In this document: in pieces, positions 27,220-36,095 of the stretch
Position numbering within the stretch: position 1 is the stretch's first letter
Layout of the letters: the number at the start of each line of letters is the position of its first letter
Origin: Martelella sp. AD-3
Lineage (GTDB): Bacteria; Pseudomonadota; Alphaproteobacteria; Rhizobiales; Rhizobiaceae
Direction: 5' to 3'
DNA: 64,000 nt
NCBI RefSeq assembly: GCF_001578105.1
Contig: NZ_CP014277.1
Coordinates: 102,531-166,530 of the forward strand
Translations under genes and position numbers: made by a program
The notes under the pieces: model-generated
Database searches by the model: none
What the model was told of the DNA's origin: nothing
Seen by the model: only the letters and a program-made list of their open reading frames with translations

Positions 27220-27234
27220 TAACATGACTGTGTT
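27217..27234 (+). promoter_or_regulatory. Pho-box-like site upstream of pstS
   Basis: Two 7-base direct repeats, CTGTAAC (27217-27223) and CTGTGTT (27228-27234), separated by four bases, matching the CTGTCAT-N4-CTGTCAT pattern bound by PhoB in proteobacteria. It lies 76 bases before the pstS ATG, a suitable activator position. Either chromosomal PhoB or the island's own PhoB-like protein could bind it. Confidence 0.65.
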
Positions 27235-27309
27235 TTACCGTCCTCCGGGGACCACCCGTTGAAACCCGAATGGATTCGACAACCGATCCAGCCAGGAGAG
27301 ATTATTCCA

Positions 27310-28296
27310 ATGAAAAAGATACTTTCAGTCACCGTTCTCACTGCAGCCTCGCTGCTCGCCTATCAGGCCGCAGCCCAGGAAGATGCTATCCAGGTTGACG
27401 GCTCGTCGACCGTGTTCCCCGTCTCCGAGGCGTTTGCCGAGGAATACCAGATCGCAACCGGCAATCGTGTCGTTGTTGGCGTGTCAGGTACCGGTGGCGG
27501 CTTCAAGAAGTTCTGCCGCGGCGAGACCAGCTTCTCCGGCGCATCGCGCCCGATCAAGACCTCGGAAGCAGAGCTTTGCGCCGAAAACGGTATCGAGTTC
27601 GTCGAATTGCCCGTCGCCATGGACGCGCTTGCCGTGATCGTGAACCCCGACAACCCGATCAGCTGCATGACCGTCGAAGAGCTGAAGACGGCTTACGAGA
27701 CGGAAGCACAGGGTGTCGTCAACAACTGGAACCAGTTGAACCCGGAATACCCGGACCAGCCGCTGACCCTGTTCGGCGCCGGCACGGACTCGGGCACCTA
27801 CGACTACTTCACCTTCGCCATCATCGGCGAAGAGGGCGCCTCGCGCGGCGATTTCACCGCGACCGAAGACGACAACATCACCATCCAGGGCGTGTCGACC
27901 GACGTCGATGCCATCGGCTTCCTTGGTCTGGCCTATGTCGAAGAGAACCGCGGCCGTGTGAAGCCGCTGGAAATCTCGTTCAACGGCGGCGAGTGCGTTG
28001 CGCCGACCACCGAAACCGCGGCCAGCGGTGAGTATCAGCCGCTGACTCGTCCGCTGTTCATCTACGCGAACAAAGAGCATCTGGACACGAAGGCGAATGT
28101 CGAGGATTACGCGAAGTTCATGTTCAACCCGGAACTCGCACCGGAACTCGTGGCCTCCACCGGCTATCTGGCGCTGCCCAGCAAGGCCTTCTCGCTTGCT
28201 GAAGAAAAGATCGTTGCCCGCTCGACCGGCTCGTTCTTCGACGGCGGCTCCAAGGTCGGCGTCACGCCCGACGATCTTCTGAAGGCTGCCAACTAG
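27310..28296 (+). CDS. pstS: Phosphate ABC transporter substrate-binding protein PstS
   Basis: A 328-residue secreted phosphate binder. Signal peptide ends AAA-QE (about residue 20). The phosphate-contact loops are visible: [35 protein letters not shown] and [14 protein letters not shown] chose the ATG at 27310 with AGGAGA just upstream; an earlier in-frame ATG at 27259 lacks a signal-peptide start. It heads a pstSCAB-phoU-phoB island set. Island PstS2 proteins are thought to favour phosphate over arsenate; that selectivity cannot be read here. Confidence 0.94.
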   Translation: MKKILSVTVLTAASLLAYQAAAQEDAIQVDGSSTVFPVSEAFAEEYQIATGNRVVVGVSGTGGGFKKFCRGETSFSGASRPIKTSEAELCAENGIEFVELPVAMDALAVIVNPDNPISCMTVEELKTAYETEAQGVVNNWNQLNPEYPDQPLTLFGAGTDSGTYDYFTFAIIGEEGASRGDFTATEDDNITIQGVSTDVDAIGFLGLAYVEENRGRVKPLEISFNGGECVAPTTETAASGEYQPLTRPLFIYANKEHLDTKANVEDYAKFMFNPELAPELVASTGYLALPSKAFSLAEEKIVARSTGSFFDGGSKVGVTPDDLLKAAN

Positions 28297-28311
28297 GCAC
28301 ATTTCATCTCG

Positions 28312-28343
28312 GCGGCGGGTCTTTTCGCCCGCCGCATCTTTTT
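28312..28343 (+). terminator. Partial terminator between pstS and pstC
   Basis: Stem GCGGCGGG / CCCGCCGC around an eight-base loop, followed by ATCTTTTT. This is a good intrinsic-terminator shape in the pstS-pstC gap and would allow more binding protein than membrane components, as in many ABC operons. Confidence 0.75.
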
Positions 28344-28362
28344 CCGGTCAAGCGAGGTTGCC

Positions 28363-29295
28363 GTGCCCGTAGATTCCATTCCCAGTTCAGCGGAACTCAT
28401 CAACAGCGGTTTTGTCAAAAGACGGCGACTGATCGACCGGGGCATGAGGGTTTTCCTGTTCCTGTGCGCGGCACTGTCGGTATTCGTCACATTCGCCATC
28501 GTCTATATTTTGATACGCGATTCGGCCGGGTTCTTTGCCCATGTGCCGCTGTTCGATTTCCTGTTCGGCACGATGTGGACGCCGGTCTTTGCCGACCCGC
28601 AATTCGGGGTCCTGCCTCTCTTGGCCGCGACATTGCAAACGGCGGGGCTTGCTATGATCATCGCGGTGCCTTTCGGCCTGGTCATGGCAATCTATCTCAG
28701 CGAATATGCCAAGCCGGCGGTGCGTGAGACAGTGAAGCCTGCGCTCGAAATGCTCGAGGCCGTGCCCACTGTGGTTTACGGTTATTTCGCGCTTCTGGTG
28801 ATGACGCCATTTCTGCAACAGTTCATTCCCGGGCTCAAGGGCATCAACCTGCTGGTGCCCGGCATCATCCTCGGCATCATGATCCTGCCCTACGTTGTCT
28901 CTGTCTCCGAAGATGCGATGCGCGCCGTGCCCAACAGTTTGCGCGAAGGCGGTTACGCGCTTGGCATGGCGAAATGGCAGGTGGCGACACGTATCGTCAT
29001 CCCCGGGGCGTTTTCGGGCATCACCGCCGCCTTCATCCTCGGCATGTCGCGCGCAGTGGGCGAGACGATGGTACTGGCGATCGCAGCAGGCCAGAACCCG
29101 AACCTGACATGGGACCCGCGCGAGGGGGCCGCGACAATCACAGCCTATATCGTGCAGATGAGCCTCGGTGACGTGGCGCACGGGTCGGTCGCATACGAGT
29201 CGATCTTTGCGGTGGGTCTTCTGCTCTTTGTCATCACGCTCACCTTCAATGTCATCGGCTTCTACCTGCGCCGCAAGTTCCGCGAGGCATACTGA
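28363..29295 (+). CDS. pstC: Phosphate ABC permease PstC
   Basis: A 310-residue inner-membrane permease with about six helices, a periplasmic loop after helix 1 (DFLFGTMWTPVFADPQFGVLPLL) typical of PstC, and the EAA-type loop (SLREGGYALGMAKWQVATRIVIP). The start is a GTG with GCGAGG upstream. It partners PstA and PstB to import phosphate. Confidence 0.94.
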   Translation: MPVDSIPSSAELINSGFVKRRRLIDRGMRVFLFLCAALSVFVTFAIVYILIRDSAGFFAHVPLFDFLFGTMWTPVFADPQFGVLPLLAATLQTAGLAMIIAVPFGLVMAIYLSEYAKPAVRETVKPALEMLEAVPTVVYGYFALLVMTPFLQQFIPGLKGINLLVPGIILGIMILPYVVSVSEDAMRAVPNSLREGGYALGMAKWQVATRIVIPGAFSGITAAFILGMSRAVGETMVLAIAAGQNPNLTWDPREGAATITAYIVQMSLGDVAHGSVAYESIFAVGLLLFVITLTFNVIGFYLRRKFREAY

Positions 29296-29296
29296 G

Positions 29297-30250
29297 ATGG
29301 TTACCACAACCGAAGGAACGCTTGGCAACGGTGCATCGACGAACCAGGAGGCGTTCGACGCCGTCGCGCGCGCCAAGAAGAAAGACATCATCTTCGCCTC
29401 CGGCGGGGTGATCGTCATGGCCATCGCAATGGCGCTGCTTCTGACGCTGATCGGCGATCTAGTCATCCGCGGGGCCACCCGCATCAGTTACGATTTCTTG
29501 ACCAGCTATCCTTCGCGCATACCGGCGCGGGCGGGCATTCTGTCGGCATGGGTCGGCTCGCTTCTGGTAATGTTGGTGACCGCTTTCCTCGCCATTCCAA
29601 TCGGGATCGGCGCGGGGCTTTATCTGGAAGAATATGCCAGGAAGGGGTGGCTCTCGAACTTCATCGAGATCAACGTGTCCAACCTCGCCGGCGTACCTTC
29701 GATCATCTACGGTCTTCTGGCGCTCGGTCTCTTCGTCTACGGGTTCGACCTCGGCAAGACGATCCTCGTGGCCGGCATGACGCTCGCACTGCTGATCCTT
29801 CCGATCGTGATCGTCTCGACCCGCGAGGCGGTGCGCTCGATCCCTTCGATCATCAAGGAGGGTGCTTATGGCCTTGGAGCCGATCAATGGCAGGTGATGT
29901 GGCACTACATCATACCGGCGGCGCGGCCTGGCATCCTGACCGGCGCCATCGTGGGTCTCAGCCGCGCCATCGGCGAGACCGCCCCAATCATCACGATCGG
30001 CGCGCTGACCTTCATCGCCTTCCTGCCGCCGGCACCCGTGACCGGAGAGTTTCCGTTCATCTCCTTCGCCTGGCTCAACGACGGATTCACCGTGCTGCCG
30101 ATACAGATGTTCAACTGGATTTCCCGGCCTCAGGCTGGTTTTCACACCGCCGCTGCCGCAACCGGTGTGGTGCTGATCGCGCTGACCTTCTCGCTCAACG
30201 GCATCGCCATCTGGATCCGGTACCGGCTCCGCAAAGGACACAGAAACTGA
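29297..30250 (+). CDS. pstA: Phosphate ABC permease PstA
   Basis: A 317-residue permease beginning MVTTTEGTLG, with about six helices and the PstA loop (IKEGAYGLGADQWQVMWHYIIPAARPG). The start at 29297 lies one base after the pstC stop; the upstream extension of the frame runs inside pstC. A cytoplasmic N-tail of about 35 residues precedes helix 1. Confidence 0.93.
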   Translation: MVTTTEGTLGNGASTNQEAFDAVARAKKKDIIFASGGVIVMAIAMALLLTLIGDLVIRGATRISYDFLTSYPSRIPARAGILSAWVGSLLVMLVTAFLAIPIGIGAGLYLEEYARKGWLSNFIEINVSNLAGVPSIIYGLLALGLFVYGFDLGKTILVAGMTLALLILPIVIVSTREAVRSIPSIIKEGAYGLGADQWQVMWHYIIPAARPGILTGAIVGLSRAIGETAPIITIGALTFIAFLPPAPVTGEFPFISFAWLNDGFTVLPIQMFNWISRPQAGFHTAAAATGVVLIALTFSLNGIAIWIRYRLRKGHRN

Positions 30251-30253
30251 ACC

Positions 30254-31132
30254 ATGATTGATGACAACATGACAGCCGAAAAAGCAGACGCCGAGATCGA
30301 GAAAACCAGACTTCAAGATGAGCGCGAGGCGGCCATGCCGCCTCCGATCAAGCCTGCGGCAGAGAGCGACGCGCTACGCGCCCGGATTGAGGATTTCAGC
30401 TTTTACTACGCCAACGGCTTTCAGGCGATCAAGAGTGTCAGCATGCCGATCCTCGACCGCAAGGTGACGGCGATCATCGGCCCCTCGGGATGCGGCAAGT
30501 CCACCCTTCTGCGCAGTCTCAACCGGATGCACGATCTCTACCCCGGCAACCGCTATGAGGGGCGGGTAATACTGGAGCCAGAGGGCGAGAACCTGGTCGG
30601 TCGCGACGCCGATCCTGTGCTGGTGCGACTGCGCATCGGCATGGTGTTCCAGAAGCCGAATCCCTTTCCCAAATCGATTTACGAAAACGTGGCTGCCGGC
30701 TTGCGCGTGCGCGGGATCAGCAAACGCCAGGTGATCGACGAAGCGGTGGAAAGCGCATTAAAGCGCGCCGCGATCTGGGACGAGGTCAAGGACAAGCTCA
30801 ATGGCTCGGCCTACGACCTTTCGGGCGGGCAGCAGCAGCGTCTGTGCATCGCACGCGGTCTGGCTCCGAACCCGGAAATCCTGCTTCTGGACGAGCCGAC
30901 ATCGGCGCTCGATCCGATAGCGACGGCCAAGGTAGAGGACCTGGTCCAGGAACTCGCGAAATCGGTGACTATCGTGATCGTCACCCACAACATGCAGCAG
31001 GCGGCGCGCATCTCGCACCGCACGGCATTCATGTATCTGGGCGAACTGACAGAATTCGGCGAAACGAGCCAGATTTTCAATAATCCCCAGCATCCCCGCA
31101 CGGAGAACTACATCACCGGGCGCTACGGTTGA
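30254..31132 (+). CDS. pstB: Phosphate ABC transporter ATP-binding protein PstB
   Basis: A 292-residue ABC ATPase: Walker [25 protein letters not shown], signature [16 protein letters not shown], Walker [13 protein letters not shown], and the C-terminal block [16 protein letters not shown]. It has an acidic N-terminal extension of about 40 residues not present in E. coli PstB. Two possible starts, ATG at 30254 and a Met six codons in. Confidence 0.95.
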   Translation: MIDDNMTAEKADAEIEKTRLQDEREAAMPPPIKPAAESDALRARIEDFSFYYANGFQAIKSVSMPILDRKVTAIIGPSGCGKSTLLRSLNRMHDLYPGNRYEGRVILEPEGENLVGRDADPVLVRLRIGMVFQKPNPFPKSIYENVAAGLRVRGISKRQVIDEAVESALKRAAIWDEVKDKLNGSAYDLSGGQQQRLCIARGLAPNPEILLLDEPTSALDPIATAKVEDLVQELAKSVTIVIVTHNMQQAARISHRTAFMYLGELTEFGETSQIFNNPQHPRTENYITGRYG

Positions 31133-31153
31133 CGAGATGTCGAAAGGAAGCAA

Positions 31154-31831
31154 ATGGAAAAGCGACATACGCTGCAAGCCTTTGAACAGGCACTGAGTGA
31201 CCTGTCCGCCGCCGTCCTGATCATGACGGAACATGTTCAGGCCATGGTTGCAAGCGCAGCCCACGTGCTTCTCGACAACGATCTGGTGCGCGCCGGTGAA
31301 GTGGTTGAAAACGATCTGGTGGTGGACCGCGAATTGGAGACAATCCGCGCCCGCTGTCTGGATATACTGGTGCGCTATCAGCCGGTGGCCGGTGACCTTC
31401 GTCAGGTCATCGCCATCGAGCACAGCGCGGGAAACCTTGAGCGCGCGGCGGATCATGCGAAGAATATCGCCAAACGCGCCATTGCGGACCGCAACTCCCG
31501 GATATCGGCGGATGCAGCTGAACTGTTCAGACAGCTGCATGCCGCGGTTCTTGGAGCATTGGAAGATGCCAATGATGCCCTTGTGCGCCGGGATGTTGAC
31601 CTGGCGCACAAGGTGGTGCGCGGCGACAGGCGTATCGATGTCCTCCATGACGATCTGTTTCACCTTGTTCTGGCAGGCAGCCGGCGAGACACCTCGAAAC
31701 TGAAGTCCGATATCCATCTGCTGTTTGCCGCCAAAAGCCTGGAGCGTATCGGTGACCACGCCACGAATATTGCCGAAGAAGTGATTTTCATGAGCAGACG
31801 CGAAGCGCCAGACGGATCGATCGACACATAA
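31154..31831 (+). CDS. phoU: Phosphate transport regulator PhoU
   Basis: A 225-residue all-helical PhoU protein made of two three-helix repeats, with the motif region ENDLVVDRELETIRARCLDIL, then RYQPVAGDLRQVIAIEHSAGNLERAADHAKNIAKRA and, in the second repeat, KSLERIGDHATNIAEEVIF. PhoU links the Pst transporter to the PhoR/PhoB signal and limits phosphate uptake. AGGAAGC lies just upstream of the start. An island-specific copy suggests separate control of this Pst system. Confidence 0.94.
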   Translation: MEKRHTLQAFEQALSDLSAAVLIMTEHVQAMVASAAHVLLDNDLVRAGEVVENDLVVDRELETIRARCLDILVRYQPVAGDLRQVIAIEHSAGNLERAADHAKNIAKRAIADRNSRISADAAELFRQLHAAVLGALEDANDALVRRDVDLAHKVVRGDRRIDVLHDDLFHLVLAGSRRDTSKLKSDIHLLFAAKSLERIGDHATNIAEEVIFMSRREAPDGSIDT

Positions 31832-31861
31832 GACGGGTCAACAAATAAGACGGGAACCGCC

Positions 31862-32569
31862 ATGCTGAAGCAGAAAGCACTCGATCTGCTGAAACCCAGA
31901 ATTCTCGTGGTCGAAAACGGGATGGTCGAACGGGACTCCCTGTTCCGGCAACTGCAGGACAGCGGATATGCCGCGTGCGTGGCGATGGACGGCAAGACAC
32001 CGCTGCAGGCGGCAAGAGATGAAAGGCCGGACATCGTCCTTTTCAATTGGGTCGCACCGAATGATTATGGCTTCAACCTGTGCCGCAGCTTCAAACAGGA
32101 CAGCGCCACGAGGCAGATGCCGCTTATCATTCTGTCCGGCAGTTCCGGCGAGGAAGTCAAGGTCAAGGGGCTTGAACTGGGCGCAGACGATTACCTGTCC
32201 AAACCCTACTCTTCATCGGAGCTGGCGGCGCGGCTCCATGTCCAGCTTCGTCGTATCGATTCCGGAAAGGTAAGGCCCTGCCTCACCTTTGAGCGCATCG
32301 CTCTGGATGAAGACGCGCTGCGGGTCTATATCGAAGGACGCCCCGTGCATCTCGGGCCAACCGAATATCGCATGCTTGCGGCCTTCATGAGTCGTCCTGG
32401 ACGCCCCTTCACCAGGGAACAGTTGTTGGAACGCGCCGGACGGCGCAAAGGCGATGTCGATATTCGCAGTGTGGATGTGCATATCGGCCGTCTGCGCAAG
32501 GTGCTCAACCAGAAGAAAACGAACTACCCGCTCCGAACAATCAGGGGAATAGGGTACGCCCTCGGCTAA
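31862..32569 (+). CDS. PhoB-like OmpR-family regulator with degenerate receiver
   Basis: A 235-residue protein with a receiver domain (about 12-130) and an OmpR/PhoB winged helix (about 140-235: RPVHLGPTEYRMLAAFMSRPGRPFTREQLLE, ending TIRGIGYALG). The receiver lacks key acids. The phospho-acceptor Asp is Asn (DIVLFNWVAP, N62), and the acidic pair is VVEN, so the second acid is Asn19; Ser92 and Lys114 fit the switch positions. It therefore probably cannot be phosphorylated in the usual way and may act constitutively or through a ligand or partner. No sensor kinase gene is adjacent. It follows phoU by 30 bases and likely controls the pst and perhaps ars promoters. Confidence 0.9.
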   Translation: MLKQKALDLLKPRILVVENGMVERDSLFRQLQDSGYAACVAMDGKTPLQAARDERPDIVLFNWVAPNDYGFNLCRSFKQDSATRQMPLIILSGSSGEEVKVKGLELGADDYLSKPYSSSELAARLHVQLRRIDSGKVRPCLTFERIALDEDALRVYIEGRPVHLGPTEYRMLAAFMSRPGRPFTREQLLERAGRRKGDVDIRSVDVHIGRLRKVLNQKKTNYPLRTIRGIGYALG

Positions 32570-32605
32570 ACCTTGCGGCTGACACAAAATCGTTGTCTCT
32601 TCCGG

Positions 32606-32630
32606 TCATAAGCATAAATCGGACTTATGA
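32606..32630. promoter_or_regulatory. Operator-like dyad upstream of the arsR-arsC fusion
   Basis: Inverted repeat TCATAAG (32606-32612) and CTTATGA (32624-32630) with an 11-base spacer, 15 bases before the fusion gene. It matches the position of an ArsR autoregulatory site and differs in sequence from the dyads ahead of the other two arsR genes. Confidence 0.6.
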
Positions 32631-32645
32631 CTGCACTGAAGAGGC

Positions 32646-33482
32646 ATGCACGTAATGATAGATGACATGGTCGGGATGCTCGATGCGCTCGGGCACGCCG
32701 AACGGCTCCACGTATTCCGCGTTCTGGTTCGACGATATCCGCAATCAGTGGCAGCCGGTGAACTGGCCGAAACACTTGGCTATAAACGCTCGACGCTTTC
32801 TATCTATCTATCGGTTCTGCGGCGTGCGGGTCTCGTCCATCAGGATCGCGACGGGAACTCCTTGTTGTACAGCGCCGATCTATCCGGCGCGAAGTCGCTG
32901 ATAGGCTTCCTCTCGGAGGATTGTTGTCGGGGCCGAACAAACAATGACCATCGCACGATAGATTTCGACGCGAACGATCACCGCAGATATAATGTCCTGT
33001 TCGTCTGTACGCGCAATTCAGCGCGGTCAATCTTTGCCGAAGTCATCCTGCGTGACACCGCGCCTGAGCGGTTTGCAGCCTATTCCGCAGGCACATCGTC
33101 ACATGGCGCGGTCCATCCCTTGACCCTGCAGGTTCTTGAAGAAAACGGACACGAGATTTCAGAACTGGGGACAAGCTCGATCGCCGAGTTTCAGAAGCCG
33201 ACCGCGCCGCAAATGGACTTCGTTTTCACTGTGTGCGACCAGGCGGCCAATGAAGAATGCCCGGTCTGGCCCGGACAGCCGGTGACGGCGCATTGGGGTC
33301 ACCCGGATCCCGCCGCAGGCGTTTTCAGCGATGAAGAACGCCTCGAATTGTTTCGCCAGACCTATCAGGCCATGCGCCGGCGCATTCAACCCTTCGCTCA
33401 ACTCCCGGGACCGACCCTCGATCGCGCCGCCCTTCAGGAGCATGTGGACGATATCGGTAGGCTGCGCCTGGCCCGAGTCTGA
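32646..33482 (+). CDS. ArsR-ArsC fusion: repressor fused to LMW-PTPase arsenate reductase
   Basis: A 278-residue two-domain protein. Residues about 1-98 are an ArsR winged helix (AGELAETLGYKRSTLSIYLSVLRRAGLV) ending with the Cys pair EDCCRG. Residues about 115-278 are an LMW-PTPase ArsC with CX5R loop FVCTRNSARSIFAE and HWGHPDPAAG. A basic, Asp-rich linker joins them. The reductase could thus generate the As(III) that its own sensor domain detects. ATG starts at 32646 or 32658 are possible. Fusions of this kind are known in a few bacteria; the Gly-to-Arg change in the catalytic loop (CTRNSARS) is notable. Convergent with arsB. Confidence 0.9.
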   Translation: MHVMIDDMVGMLDALGHAERLHVFRVLVRRYPQSVAAGELAETLGYKRSTLSIYLSVLRRAGLVHQDRDGNSLLYSADLSGAKSLIGFLSEDCCRGRTNNDHRTIDFDANDHRRYNVLFVCTRNSARSIFAEVILRDTAPERFAAYSAGTSSHGAVHPLTLQVLEENGHEISELGTSSIAEFQKPTAPQMDFVFTVCDQAANEECPVWPGQPVTAHWGHPDPAAGVFSDEERLELFRQTYQAMRRRIQPFAQLPGPTLDRAALQEHVDDIGRLRLARV

Positions 33483-33627
33483 ATACTGTCGAAGAGCGGC
33501 GCTTTCACGCTGTCTTGGGCAGGATTCGCCTTCTGGCCAGGCGACCAACCGGCTATTACGACAGCGTCATCGTGCCGACGGCAACTTCCAGGCAGCGAAA
33601 CTCACCGCGCCATGACCCAAGATGCAC

Positions 33628-34941
33628 CTATGGCGATGGCGGTAGAGCCGGTAGCCAGAAAGCCAGGGCGACCAGGCTTGCCAGCAATACCGGCGGTGTT
33701 ATCAGAAGACCGATTTTCATATACTGGCCCCAGCCAATCCTGTAGCCCTTTCCGGCCAGCACATGGAGCCAGAGCAAGGTCGCGAGACTGCCGATCGGGG
33801 TGAATTTGGGCCCCAGATCATTGCCAATGACGTTGGCGTAGATCATCAACTCCCGCGTTGCCGCAGGCACGTTGGCCCGATCGATAGACAATGCACCGAC
33901 CAATGTCGAGGGCATATTGTTCATGATGGAGGCTGCGATGGCGGAAAGCACGCCGGTGCCCAGCGTGGCGACAAACTCACCATGTTGCGCCAACCACTCA
34001 ATCGCCAGGGCGCCGTAATTCGTCAGCCCCGCATTGCCAAACCCGTAGACGACGAGATACATGCCGATTGAGAACAAAACGATCTGCCAGGGGGCGCCGC
34101 GAAGCGCGTCCGATACGGAGACGATTGCACCGCGGCCGGCCTGCCACCAGCGCCCGGCAATTGCCATGAGCAGAACTGCGCCAGTACCTGTCACAAACGC
34201 GATGGGAATGCCCAGCGGGGCCGTCACGAAATAGGCGGCAAGCAGCACGGCCAGCAAGGGAAACGCAGCCCGGAAGACCAGTGGATCCTTGACGGCCATG
34301 TGCGGCGGGTCCAGGCTCTCGACGGAGTAGTGTTTGGGAATTCGACGGCCGAATGCCAACCAGAGCACGGCCAGTGTTGCTGCCAGGGAAACAAAATTCA
34401 CAGGGACCATGACCGCCGCGTAGCGGTCGAACCCGATATCAAAATAGTTGGCACTGACGATATTGACGAGGTTGGAGATCACCAGCGGCAGGCTTGCCGT
34501 GTCTGCGATGAACCCGGTCGCGATGATGAAGGCCAACGCCGCCGGCGGCCCAAAATTCAGGCGCAGGAGAATAGCGATGACAATGGGCGTCAGCAGAAGG
34601 GCTGCGCCGTCATTGGCAAAGAACGCAGCAATGATCGCCCCCAGTATAACGACAAGCGGGAAAAGCAAATGGCCGCGTCCGTTGCCCCAACGTGCCACAT
34701 TCAGCGCTGCCCACGCGAAGAACCCAGCTTCGTCCAGGATCAGCGAAATGATAATCAGCGCCACGAAAGTGAAAGTTGCATCCCAGACGATATCCCATAC
34801 CACGACAATATCGTCCGGATGCACCACGCCCGTCAGCAGTGCCACCAGGGCGCCGCCGAGCGCGCTCCAACCAATCCCCAGACCTTTCGGCTGCCAGATC
34901 ACCAGAAACAGGGTGACGACAAAAATAGCCAGTGCCAACAT
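33628..34941 (-). CDS. arsB: Arsenite efflux permease ArsB
   Basis: A 437-residue, about 12-helix permease of the ArsB family. It starts [20 protein letters not shown] and contains the family stretches [20 protein letters not shown] and [16 protein letters not shown]. It expels As(III)/Sb(III), alone or with an ArsA ATPase; no arsA is visible. Last gene of the reverse arsR-arsC-arsH-arsB operon, 15 bases after arsH. Confidence 0.95.
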   Translation of the reverse strand: MLALAIFVVTLFLVIWQPKGLGIGWSALGGALVALLTGVVHPDDIVVVWDIVWDATFTFVALIIISLILDEAGFFAWAALNVARWGNGRGHLLFPLVVILGAIIAAFFANDGAALLLTPIVIAILLRLNFGPPAALAFIIATGFIADTASLPLVISNLVNIVSANYFDIGFDRYAAVMVPVNFVSLAATLAVLWLAFGRRIPKHYSVESLDPPHMAVKDPLVFRAAFPLLAVLLAAYFVTAPLGIPIAFVTGTGAVLLMAIAGRWWQAGRGAIVSVSDALRGAPWQIVLFSIGMYLVVYGFGNAGLTNYGALAIEWLAQHGEFVATLGTGVLSAIAASIMNNMPSTLVGALSIDRANVPAATRELMIYANVIGNDLGPKFTPIGSLATLLWLHVLAGKGYRIGWGQYMKIGLLITPPVLLASLVALAFWLPALPPSP

Positions 34942-34956
34942 GAAAAGACCTTATCG

Positions 34957-35685
34957 TCAGTGCGTGTTCTGGTTGACGCGTCGAGAGAGCTCCTCAGCAC
35001 TCTCGACGCGCTCTGAATAACGGTCAGTGAGATAGGCAGACCTGCCGCGCGTCAGCCAGGTGAACTTCACAAGTTCCTCACACACATCGACGATACGCAT
35101 GTAGAGGGGTGAAGGCTTCATGCGCCCGGCTTCGTCAAACTCGGTGAAGGCCTTGGGTACGGATGATTGATTGGGGATGGTGATCATACGCATCCAGCGC
35201 CCGAGGATTCGCATCTGGTTGACGGCATTGAAGCTCTGGCTGCCGCCCGAAACCTCCATGACCGCCAGTGTCTTGCCCTGGGTGGGCCGGATACCGCCCA
35301 GCGATAGCGGTATCCAGTCGATCTGCGTCTTCATGATGCCGGTCATCGCGCCATGCCGCTCGGGGCTGACCCACAGCATGCCCTCGGACCATTGGGCGAG
35401 GTCGCGCAACTCCTGGACTTTCGGGTGGCCGGAATCCGCATCGTCAGGCAGAGGTAGACCCGACGGTTTGAAAGTGCGCACTTCGCAGCCGTACCAGCGC
35501 AATAGTCTCATCGCCTCTTCGGAGGCCAGGCGTGAAAAGGAGCGCTCGCGCAACGAGCCGTAGAGCACCAGAATCCTGGGGGGATGGCGCGGCGCATCCG
35601 GCCCCGCCAGCAAATCGACGTCAATTGGACGTAACTTGTCCGGATCGATATTCGGCAGGTCATCGAGGCGTTCAGTCCCGCTCAT
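34957..35685 (-). CDS. arsH: ArsH NADPH-dependent FMN oxidoreductase
   Basis: A 242-residue flavodoxin-like protein with the FMN loop ([18 protein letters not shown]) and the ArsH-specific blocks [21 protein letters not shown] and [23 protein letters not shown]. ArsH oxidises trivalent organoarsenicals to less toxic pentavalent forms and can reduce quinones or metals. Together with ArsP it suggests defence against methylated or aromatic arsenicals as well as inorganic arsenic. The start overlaps the arsC stop (ATGA). Confidence 0.95.
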   Translation of the reverse strand: MSGTERLDDLPNIDPDKLRPIDVDLLAGPDAPRHPPRILVLYGSLRERSFSRLASEEAMRLLRWYGCEVRTFKPSGLPLPDDADSGHPKVQELRDLAQWSEGMLWVSPERHGAMTGIMKTQIDWIPLSLGGIRPTQGKTLAVMEVSGGSQSFNAVNQMRILGRWMRMITIPNQSSVPKAFTEFDEAGRMKPSPLYMRIVDVCEELVKFTWLTRGRSAYLTDRYSERVESAEELSRRVNQNTH

Positions 35686-36095
35686 TGAGTTGCCCCGCCG
35701 AAGCGTAACACATCGCCGTCTTCCTTGGTAAACACCGCCACCGGGTTTGCCAGCAGTTCAAGGACCCGCTCTGAAGGCCGGCATAACCGCGCACCTTTTT
35801 CTGTCACCACAATTGGACGATTGATCAGGATCGGGTGCGCCATCATTGCATCGATCAGTTGATCATCACTCAGCGTCGGATCATCAAGATTGAGTTCCTC
35901 AAAAGGCGTTCCCTTGCGGCGCAGCAACTCTCTTGGCGTGATGGCCATCATCGAAATCAGCTCGATCAGCCGTTCACGACTGGGTGGGGTCTTTAGGTAT
36001 TCTATCACGGTCGGGGTTTCGCCCGACGCCTCGATCATCGCTAGGGTATTTCGGGAGGTTCCGCATGCCGGATTGTGAAAGATTATCGCTTTCAA
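35682..36095 (-). CDS. arsC: Arsenate reductase ArsC, glutaredoxin-dependent type
   Basis: A 137-residue ArsC of the E. coli R773/glutaredoxin class: catalytic Cys in [13 protein letters not shown] (C11), and the triad Arg region ([10 protein letters not shown], then [21 protein letters not shown]). Structurally unrelated to the other two arsenate reductases here. The start overlaps the arsR stop and the stop overlaps arsH, so arsR-arsC-arsH are a coupled string. Confidence 0.95.
   Translation of the reverse strand: MKAIIFHNPACGTSRNTLAMIEASGETPTVIEYLKTPPSRERLIELISMMAITPRELLRRKGTPFEELNLDDPTLSDDQLIDAMMAHPILINRPIVVTEKGARLCRPSERVLELLANPVAVFTKEDGDVLRFGGATQ

Larger units (their letters stand above)
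26956..27309. promoter_or_regulatory. Divergent arsC / pstS promoter region
   Basis: A 354-base spacer between the outward-facing arsC-phn and pst operons. It holds a palindrome and a Pho-box-like repeat (27204-27234, listed separately) on the pstS side. No gene with recognisable motifs is seen. Both operons could share control of phosphate and arsenic status. Confidence 0.6.

Noticed and set aside
28387..29484. A 365-codon reverse frame opposite pstC/pstA
   Set aside because: It is the mirror of two clear permease genes and has no recognisable motif or ribosome-binding site.
30758..31759. A 333-codon reverse frame opposite pstB/phoU
   Set aside because: Antisense to two well-supported genes; no family features.
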